The position numbers and the translations under genes were made by a program. Positions 57,033 to 64,000 of a stretch of 64,000 bases of DNA are shown here, piece by piece. The notes below the pieces were generated by a model. It saw only the letters and a program-made list of their open reading frames with translations. It was not told where the DNA came from and did not search any database. This stretch comes from Streptomyces sp. 1222.5 (GTDB lineage Bacteria; Actinomycetota; Actinomycetes; Streptomycetales; Streptomycetaceae). Every line of letters begins with the position of its first letter. Within the stretch, counting starts at the first letter, position 1. The stretch spans positions 3,596,001 to 3,660,000 of the forward strand of contig NZ_FNSZ01000001.1 of the NCBI RefSeq assembly GCF_900105245.1, read 5' to 3'.

Positions 57033-57263
57033 GCCCGACGCCCGCCTTCCCCACGGCCTTCCGACCCGGCCGGCGGCACCCGACGGTGCCCGCGCCACGG
57101 CCGATAACTCCCCGGTGTCGAGAGCGAATTGTGCCCTACGCAAGGCCCCGCGGGGTCACGGGACCGCGTCAATGGGGGTGAATCCGGAGGCGTCAGGTTG
57201 ACCCGGCCGCGAAAATCTCCGTACTACCGGGATCATCCGGCGGCACGGGGTGCGCGGGGGCCT

Positions 57264-58058
57264 TCAGCTGAGCAGGTCGGGTTCGCTGCGGCTGATGTCC
57301 TGCCACAGCGGCTGGTAGTTGATCCAGGCCACGAGATCGCCGCCGAGCTGTTCGCGGGTGGCGACGGCCTGCCGGTGGTCGATGAGCACCGGGCGCCCGG
57401 CCGCGCGGGCCATGAGCTGCACCTGGCTGGACCGTTCCAGGGAGAGGAACCACCAGGCGGCCGCGTCGATCGAGTCCCCGACGGTCAGCAGACCGTGGTT
57501 GCGCAGGACCAGCGCCTTGCGGGAGCCGAGCGCACCGGCGATGCGGCGGCCCTCCTCGGCGTCGACGGTGACCCCGCTGTAGGCGTCGTAGAGCGCCACG
57601 TCCTCGTAGAAGGCGCAGCTCTCCTGGGTGATGGGGTCGACCAGCTCGCCGAGCGCGGCGAGGGCGCGGCCGTGCACGGAGTGGCAGTGGGCGACGGCGA
57701 CGACGTCCGGGCGGGCGGCGTGCACCTGGGCGTGCACGGTGAACGCGGCCTGGTTGACGTGGTAGCGGCCCTCGACGACCTGGCCGTCCTCGTTGGCGAG
57801 GACGAGGTCGCCTACGGTGACGTGCTTGAACGGCATCCCGAACGGGTTGACCCAGAAGCAGTCGGAGAACTCGGGGTCGCGGGCGGTGATGTGCCCGGAC
57901 ACCCCGTCCTCGAAGCCGTGGCGCCCGAAGATCCGCAGGGCGCCCGCGAGGCGCTCCTTGCGGTGCCGGCGTTCGTCCTCGACCGAGTCGTGCATCGGCG
58001 GCATGGCGAACTTCAGCTGGTCGGTGGGCAGCGGCGGGGGCGGGGTGGGCCCGTGCAT
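57264..58058 (-). CDS. Class II aldolase/adducin family protein
   Basis: 264 aa from ATG 58058 (MHGPTPPPPLPTDQLKFAMP). Class II aldolase fold with metal ligands: DGVSGHITARDPEFSDCFWV, VVEGRYHVNQAAFTVHAQVH, VAVAHCHSVHGRALAALGEL with the HCH pair, and VLRNHGLLTVGDS with the third His. Members cleave or epimerise sugar phosphates (fuculose- or ribulose-phosphate) or act on other hydroxy acids. The substrate here cannot be told. Length is slightly over the typical 220-250 because of an N-terminal tail. Divergent from the PNPOx-fold gene. Confidence 0.88.
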   Translation of the reverse strand: MHGPTPPPPLPTDQLKFAMPPMHDSVEDERRHRKERLAGALRIFGRHGFEDGVSGHITARDPEFSDCFWVNPFGMPFKHVTVGDLVLANEDGQVVEGRYHVNQAAFTVHAQVHAARPDVVAVAHCHSVHGRALAALGELVDPITQESCAFYEDVALYDAYSGVTVDAEEGRRIAGALGSRKALVLRNHGLLTVGDSIDAAAWWFLSLERSSQVQLMARAAGRPVLIDHRQAVATREQLGGDLVAWINYQPLWQDISRSEPDLLS

Positions 58059-58220
58059 AGGTCCTCCAGCGCTGGGATTGCGGTACGGGCCGGAAATTAC
58101 CCCCGGTCGGCGCAAAAAGGCAGGGCTGTTCTGTAAAGATGACGCGCAGGCCGGATTCTCTGGGGAATCGGTGGCGAAATCCCGACAGAAGATGTCCGGT
58201 ATCGGCTTCAGACTGCGGCC

Positions 58221-58694
58221 ATGAGCCGGATGACCTGGGCGGCCTTCGCCGCCGCCGAACCCGATTTCGCCCGGACCGTCGAGCGGCGCTTCGGCGCGTT
58301 CCGGCACCACGTCCTCGCCACACTCCGCAAGGACGGCTCGCCGCGCACCTCCGGCCTGGAGGCCGACTTCCGCGCGGGTGAGCTGTGGCTCGGCATGATG
58401 GACGGCTCCCTCAAGGCCCGTGATCTGCGCAGCGACCCGCGCTTCGCCCTCCAGGCGAACCCGGGAGGGGGCACGGACCTGGGCGGCGGGGACGTACGGA
58501 TCGCGGGACGGGCGTACGAGGCCGGCGCGGAGACGAAGGCCTGGTACGGGGAAGAGGTGGAACCGCCGCAGCCGTTCCACCTCTTCCGCACCGAGGTGAC
58601 GGAGGTCGTGCTGACCCGCGTCGAGGACGAGACCTACCTGGTGGTCCAGGTGTGGAAGCCCGGAGAGCCGGTGCGCACTCTCAAGCGGACCTGA
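58221..58694 (+). CDS. Pyridoxamine 5'-phosphate oxidase-fold (FMN/F420-binding) protein
   Basis: 157 aa. Split-barrel core: FGAFRHHVLATLRKDGSPRT, LEADFRAGELWLGMMDGSLK, ARDLRSDPRFALQ, followed by TEVTEVVLTRVEDETYLVVQ. The pattern is typical of the many actinobacterial PNPOx-like proteins that bind FMN or F420 and reduce or oxidise small substrates. The specific PLP-pathway residues are not evident, so it is probably not PdxH. It converges with guaA; only 9 bp separate the stops, with no terminator. Confidence 0.87.
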   Translation: MSRMTWAAFAAAEPDFARTVERRFGAFRHHVLATLRKDGSPRTSGLEADFRAGELWLGMMDGSLKARDLRSDPRFALQANPGGGTDLGGGDVRIAGRAYEAGAETKAWYGEEVEPPQPFHLFRTEVTEVVLTRVEDETYLVVQVWKPGEPVRTLKRT

Positions 58695-58703
58695 TCGCCC
58701 GGA

Positions 58704-60284
<1,581 letters not shown>

Positions 60285-60383
60285 GGGGTGCCTTCTGGTG
60301 GTCGGGCGGGGGTCTGTGCTACCGAGTCTAACGGGGAGGGCGGTGCGGCATCCCCGGTAAGGGGGCCGTGGCATACTGGCCTC

Positions 60384-60455
60384 ATGTTCACGCAGACGAC
60401 CTACGTCTTTACCTATGGCACCGGGCCCGCCGGCTGCCATGGTCGTGCTGCTTGA
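60384..60455 (+). CDS. Short leader peptide with Phe/Tyr codons upstream of chorismate mutase
   Basis: A 23-codon frame begins ATG TTC and reads [12 protein letters not shown] followed by a GC-rich tail, ending TGA at 60453-60455. Two Phe and two Tyr fall within its first 11 codons, a strong excess for an actinobacterium. It has no ribosome binding site; CATACT at 60372-60377 would place the transcription start at the ATG, giving leaderless translation. It lies directly before a strong terminator (60477-60518) and the chorismate mutase gene. This matches transcription attenuation by Phe/Tyr-tRNA supply. Too short for gene finders. Confidence 0.7.
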   Translation: MFTQTTYVFTYGTGPAGCHGRAA

Positions 60456-60476
60456 GCGAACGCCAAGCGACTTCCC

Positions 60477-60518
60477 AGGCGCCCCGGGCCGACAAGGCCC
60501 GGGGCGCCTGTCGTTTTC
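60477..60518 (+). terminator. Attenuator-type terminator between leader peptide and chorismate mutase
   Basis: A perfect 14-bp stem (AGGCGCCCCGGGCC and complement) with a 5-nt GACAA loop is followed by GTCGTTTTCC. It stands 50 bp before the chorismate mutase start and 21 bp after the leader stop, so most transcripts would end here unless an alternative pairing forms. A GGCCCG (60424-60429) in the leader could pair with CGGGCC in the 5' arm (60485-60490). Confidence 0.8.
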
Positions 60519-60567
60519 CGGGTTCCGCCGGCCCAGGGCATCCACCATCCCGAACGAGGAGCCCGAC

Positions 60568-60897
60568 GTGACCACCACCAGCCCGGAAGCGATCACCAGC
60601 CCCGCAGCGGGCCTCACCCCGGCAGCGGCCTCCGGCCCAGCACCGGCCACCGCACCGGAGGCGACCATCGCCGACGCCCGTGAGCGCATCGACGTGCTCG
60701 ACGACCGGATCATCGGTCTCATCCAGGAGCGGATGGCCGTCTCCGCCGTCGTCCAGCGGACCCGCATCGCCTCCGGCGGCCGCCGCGTGCACCTGTCCCG
60801 CGAGATGGAGATCCTCGGCCGCTACCGCGACGCCCTCGGCAAGCCCGGCACCCCGCTGGCCATGACGCTGCTGGAGCTGTGCCGGGGTCGCATCTGA
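60568..60897 (+). CDS. Chorismate mutase (AroQ type)
   Basis: 109 aa from GTG 60568, preceded by GAGGA; longer frames include the leader. After an Ala/Pro/Thr-rich N-terminus (about 1-30), the single AroQ helical domain follows: [32 protein letters not shown] and [17 protein letters not shown]. Arg, Lys/Arg and Glu positions of the active site are conserved in type. It converts chorismate to prephenate, the branch step to Phe and Tyr. Placement after a Phe/Tyr leader and terminator suggests amino-acid-responsive control. Divergent from guaA. Confidence 0.9.
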   Translation: MTTTSPEAITSPAAGLTPAAASGPAPATAPEATIADARERIDVLDDRIIGLIQERMAVSAVVQRTRIASGGRRVHLSREMEILGRYRDALGKPGTPLAMTLLELCRGRI

Positions 60898-61644
60898 GTT
60901 CGGACCCGGTCTCACCCGTACGGCGCGTGACCGGCTCGCGCACCGCTTCGTTGAGGGGAGTGTCCGTGCCAGCCAGGGGCGGGCCCGACAGAACCACGCG
61001 TGGCTCGCTGGAGTGATGAGGCGTACGGGTCGTGCCGTACGCCGTGGGACCTCGCTCCAGGAAGTGACCGGACGGCAGGGGACAGCAGCCCGGTCACCCA
61101 AGAGAAACGGCCGGCTCCGGGGACGCCCGGGGCCGACCGGCGGAAAAACTGCAAATATGCACCAGTGCCGGGTCAAACGGTTGCGGATGCCGCGCTCATC
61201 CAGCACGATGCGTACAGCCCCAAGTCCCGGCGCAGACAACGGCATTGGGTGCACCGGCCGACCGCCACAGGTCGTGCCCATCCGCCATGAAGGCAACACG
61301 AACAAGCGGCGCAACCCCCCGGCGCCGCTCCCAGGCACCGGCGCTGCCCTGACGCCGGTGCTGACTGAAAGAAGGGCCCCGCGACCTCTCCGTCCCGCGG
61401 GGCCCTTCGTCATGTCCTCGATCACCGCGGCCCGGTCATGTGACCCACCGCACACGAAAAACCCGCGTGGGCCGGGCAACCCTTCCGCCTTTTCGCTGAT
61501 CAAACCTGCCGGATCAAGAAACCGGTGCGCCGGCTCACGAGACGGTGAGAGGGAGCTGCCTTCGGAGGGGGAGGCAGCTCCCTCTTGGCCGTCCCGGGCC
61601 TTCCGGCTCCCGGGCCTTCCGCCTCCGGCCTACCGGCCCACGGC
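60898..61644. other. Intergenic region with three hairpins and no recognised gene
   Basis: 747 bp with no supported gene. Hairpins: 61020-61043 (9-bp GGCGTACGG stem, a possible chorismate mutase terminator, 120 bp past the stop), 61064-61097 (8-bp GTGACCGG stem), 61371-61408 (13-bp GAAGGGCCCCGCG stem; on the minus strand followed by TTCTTTC, so a minus-strand terminator), and 61548-61585 (13-bp AGAGGGAGCTGCC stem beyond the GMC oxidoreductase stop). A minus-strand small RNA ending at 61371 is conceivable but unsupported. Confidence 0.5.
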
Positions 61645-63450
61645 CTACTTCTTCGGCGGTACCGCCGGCATCCCGAGGAACGGCAGCCGCAGCGCGCCGA
61701 ACGCCTCCGCCGGGACCGCCGGGGTCTGCGGCTCGACCGGCTTCAGCCGCTCGTACGCCGTCCCCGTCGCCGGACGCGGGTCCGCCTCGCCCTTGTTCGG
61801 CCAGAAGGACATCGCCCGCTCGGCCTGCGCGGTGATCGTCAGCGACGGGTTGACGCCCAGGTTCGCCGAGACCGCGGCGCCGTCCACGACCGAGATACCG
61901 GGGTGGCCGTACAGCCGGTGGTACGGGTCGATCACGCCGGTCTCCGCGGAGTCGCCGATGGGGCAGCCACCGAGGAAGTGCGCGGTGAGCGGGGTGCCCA
62001 TCAGCTCGCCGACGTTGCTGCCCGCGAAGCCGTTGATCTCGGAGGCGAGCGCGGAGGCGGCCTCCGTGGCGGCCTTGATCTGCTTGGGGTTCGGGGCGCC
62101 GTGTCCCTGGCGTGCGGTCAGCAGCCCCTTGCCGAGGCCGCCCGGCTTCAGGTACGTCGTCAGGGAGTTGTCCAGGGACTGCATGACCAGCCCGATGATG
62201 GTCCGCTCCGACCAGCGCCGGTTGGACAGGGAGCGGGCGACCAGCACGGGATGCCGGGCGGCGTTCGCCAGCCAGGCCAGCACGCGCGAGGAGCCCTCGG
62301 CGTACGGCACCTGGAGGATGGAGAGGCCGCCCATTGAGTTGGAGCCCTTGCCGTAGCGGACCGGCTCGATGTGGGTGTTCTCGTCGGGGTGGATCGAGGA
62401 CGTGATGGCGACTCCGCGCGTGAAGTCGGCCCGCGGTTCGCCGGTCGCCCTGCGGTAGCGGCGGTCGTCGGTCTGCGCGCCGACCAGCGCCTCGGAGTTG
62501 GTGCGCGTCAGGTCGCCCAGCCGGTTCGACAGGTACGGCAGGTGGCCGGCTGCCTTCATGCGGTGCAGCAGGGTCTGCGTGCCGTAGGTGCCGGCCGCGA
62601 GCACCACTCGGCGTGCGGTGAGGATCCGGCCCGCGCCCTTCTTCTTCCGGTCGGTCGGCAGGGTCGCGACGGCGTACCCGCCGCGCGAGTCGTCCGTGAC
62701 CGACACGACCGTGGTCATGGGGTGGACCACCGCGCCCGCCTTCTCGGCGAGGTGGAGGTAGTTCTCGTTGAGGGTGTTCTTCGCCCCGTGCCGGCAGCCG
62801 GTCATGCACTCGCCGCACTCGGTGCACGCCTTGCGGGCGGGGCCGGCCCCGCCGAAGTACGGGTCCGCCACCTCGCCGCCCGGCCGCGCCTTCGCCGTGC
62901 CGTCGGCGTCCTCGCCGTCGCCGAAGAAGACGCCGACCGGGGCGAGGTGGAAGGTGTCGCCGACGCCCATCCGCTGGGCCGCCGCCTTCAGGTGCACGTC
63001 GGAGGGGGTCATGGTCGGGTTGAGCCGTACGCCGAGCATCCGCCGTGCCTGGTCGTAGTACGGCTTCAGCTCCTCCTCCCAGTCGGTGATGTCCCGCCAC
63101 TGGGGGTCGTCGAAGAACGGCTTCGGCGGCACGTAGAGGGTGTTGGCGTAGTTGAGGGAGCCGCCGCCGACGCCCGCGCCGGCCAGCACCATCACATTGC
63201 CCAGCAGATGGATGCGCTGGATGCCGAACATGCCGAGCCGGGGGGCCCACAGGTAGTTCCGCAGGTCCCACGAGTTCTTCGGGAGGCTGTCCCGGGTGAA
63301 GCGGCGGCCCGCCTCCAGGACGCCCACCCGGTACCCCTTCTCGGTGAGGCGGAGTGCGGACACCGAGCCCCCGAACCCCGAACCGACGACGATGACGTCG
63401 TAGTCGTACCCGTCCTTGTCCCGGGTCTGGGCGGACTTCTCCTGCGACAC
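61645..63450 (-). CDS. GMC oxidoreductase, cholesterol-oxidase-like, with a ferredoxin-like Cys motif
   Basis: 601 aa. FAD dinucleotide fold YDVIVVGSGFGGSVSALRLT (about 17-36), then GNVMVLAGAGVGGGSLNYAN typical of cholesterol-oxidase-type GMC enzymes, a C-terminal HFLGGCPIGDSAETGVIDPY and GVNPSLTITAQAERAMSFW. An inserted CTECGECMTGCRHGAKNTL has a CxxCxxxC spacing reminiscent of [4Fe-4S] or zinc binding. No signal peptide, so it is cytoplasmic. Substrate is probably a bulky alcohol or sterol-like compound. It follows the aldehyde dehydrogenase gene by 75 bp on the same strand, so the pair may oxidise an alcohol to an acid. Confidence 0.88.
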   Translation of the reverse strand: MSQEKSAQTRDKDGYDYDVIVVGSGFGGSVSALRLTEKGYRVGVLEAGRRFTRDSLPKNSWDLRNYLWAPRLGMFGIQRIHLLGNVMVLAGAGVGGGSLNYANTLYVPPKPFFDDPQWRDITDWEEELKPYYDQARRMLGVRLNPTMTPSDVHLKAAAQRMGVGDTFHLAPVGVFFGDGEDADGTAKARPGGEVADPYFGGAGPARKACTECGECMTGCRHGAKNTLNENYLHLAEKAGAVVHPMTTVVSVTDDSRGGYAVATLPTDRKKKGAGRILTARRVVLAAGTYGTQTLLHRMKAAGHLPYLSNRLGDLTRTNSEALVGAQTDDRRYRRATGEPRADFTRGVAITSSIHPDENTHIEPVRYGKGSNSMGGLSILQVPYAEGSSRVLAWLANAARHPVLVARSLSNRRWSERTIIGLVMQSLDNSLTTYLKPGGLGKGLLTARQGHGAPNPKQIKAATEAASALASEINGFAGSNVGELMGTPLTAHFLGGCPIGDSAETGVIDPYHRLYGHPGISVVDGAAVSANLGVNPSLTITAQAERAMSFWPNKGEADPRPATGTAYERLKPVEPQTPAVPAEAFGALRLPFLGMPAVPPKK

Positions 63451-63525
63451 GTGCTCTCCTCGTCGAGAACGGGGGTGGGAACGGGGATCGGGGTCAGGGT
63501 CTGGTGGAGTCGGGTGAAGGGCCGG

Positions 63526-64000
63526 CTAGCGGAAGCGGAAGGCCTTCATCAGGCGCAGGCTACGGCTCATGAAGGCCGCGTACCTCTCGTCGTCCATGCC
63601 CAGCGAGGGCGCCATCGGTAGCAGTCGCTGCTGGGCCACCGTCTGGGCCTCGGTGTACTTGAGGATGCCCTCGGAGCCGTGCCGGCGGCCGAGTCCGGAG
63701 TCCTTCATGCCGCCCATCGGGGACTGGACGCTGCCGTAGGCGGGCGCGTAGCCCTCGTTGACGTTGACCGTGCCGGTGCGCAGGCGCGAGGCGACGTCGA
63801 GGCCGCGGCGGGCGTCCTTCGTCCACACGGACGCGTTCAGGCCGTACGGCGTGGCGTTGGCGCGCTCGACGACCTCCTCGTCGCTCTTGAAACGGTAGAC
63901 CGAGACCACCGGGCCGAACGTCTCCTCCTCGCACACGGCCATGGAGTCCTCGACGCCGTCGAGGATGGTCGGCTCGAAGAAGTAGGGGCCGATGTCCGGG
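63526..64000 (-). CDS. Aldehyde dehydrogenase, succinate-semialdehyde-dehydrogenase-like (3' end)
   Basis: Partial: the 5' end lies beyond the window; 158 codons are visible. The C-terminal part has IGPYFFEPTILDGVEDSMAV, CEEETFGPVVSVYRFKSDEE, LNASVWTKDARRGLDVASRL and VQSPMGGMKDSGLGRRHGSE, the last two being typical of ALDH. Similarity in style to the NADP-dependent succinic semialdehyde dehydrogenases of actinobacteria is noted, but catalytic Cys/Glu are outside the window. Same strand as the GMC oxidoreductase and upstream of it; probable operon. Confidence 0.82.
   Translation of the reverse strand, partial: PDIGPYFFEPTILDGVEDSMAVCEEETFGPVVSVYRFKSDEEVVERANATPYGLNASVWTKDARRGLDVASRLRTGTVNVNEGYAPAYGSVQSPMGGMKDSGLGRRHGSEGILKYTEAQTVAQQRLLPMAPSLGMDDERYAAFMSRSLRLMKAFRFR

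Noticed and set aside
61000..61370. A small gene in the 60898-61644 gap
   Set aside because: Several short frames are open on both strands, but none has a ribosome binding site with coding-like composition or any recognisable motif.

Overview
The window is a stretch of very GC-rich actinobacterial chromosome. Codon use, GTG/TTG starts, 4-bp overlapping operons and the gene content (mdh, folD, purHN, sucCD, pcrA, guaA, betaine genes, DUF3017, DUF2690, DUF6350, IcmB-like) point to a Streptomyces. From memory, the order resembles the S. coelicolor core region around SCO4780-SCO4840 in reverse; this synteny is recalled, not computed. No tRNA, rRNA, insertion sequence, CRISPR array, prophage or biosynthetic gene cluster was seen.

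Layout. 1-3 kb: end of an EamA-type transporter, a MocR-type regulator, and a divergent AhpD-like/PEP-mutase-like pair. 3-10.2 kb: a minus-strand operon for glycine betaine: betaine-aldehyde dehydrogenase, GMC oxidoreductase (probable choline oxidation), then an ABC importer (ATPase with CBS, double permease, lipoprotein). 10.5-12.7 kb: a MarR-GNAT regulator, then LysR and MFS remnants that appear to have lost both 5' halves in one deletion. 12.8-17.5 kb: mdh, a DUF2690 HTH protein, a response-regulator remnant, DUF3017 and folD. 17.8-27.8 kb: small membrane proteins, purN-purH, DUF6350, an HTH/sigma-like membrane protein, and sucC-sucD. 28.2-32.3 kb: two low-complexity secreted proteins, one with a five-copy 111-bp tandem repeat.

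32.4-40.5 kb: the most interesting block. A minus-strand operon MoxR ATPase - DUF5682 - vWA faces a plus-strand pair SWIM zinc finger - DUF5691. They share a 133-bp intergenic region with a 14-bp inverted repeat; each arm carries TTGTCAGTG, and the SWIM side matches the actinobacterial RecA-independent DNA-damage promoter pattern (TTGTCRGTG-N8-TAnnnT). This predicts a co-expressed, damage-inducible AAA+/vWA machine of unknown function.

40.5-55 kb: an IcmB-like cobalamin-binding subunit behind a 20-bp palindrome, a lipase, an M23 peptidase, the PcrA helicase, and two NlpC/P60 hydrolases, the first behind a c-di-AMP (ydaO-type) riboswitch. Then comes a sensor kinase/response regulator pair divergent from a PspC/LiaF-like protein, an apparent envelope-stress module.

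55-64 kb: DoxX, a large membrane protein, class II aldolase, a PNPOx-fold protein, guaA, and a chorismate mutase preceded by a Phe/Tyr-containing leader peptide and a strong terminator, which looks like transcription attenuation. The window ends with a cholesterol-oxidase-like GMC enzyme and the 3' end of an aldehyde dehydrogenase. The large open frames opposite real genes are GC-skew shadows and are left out.
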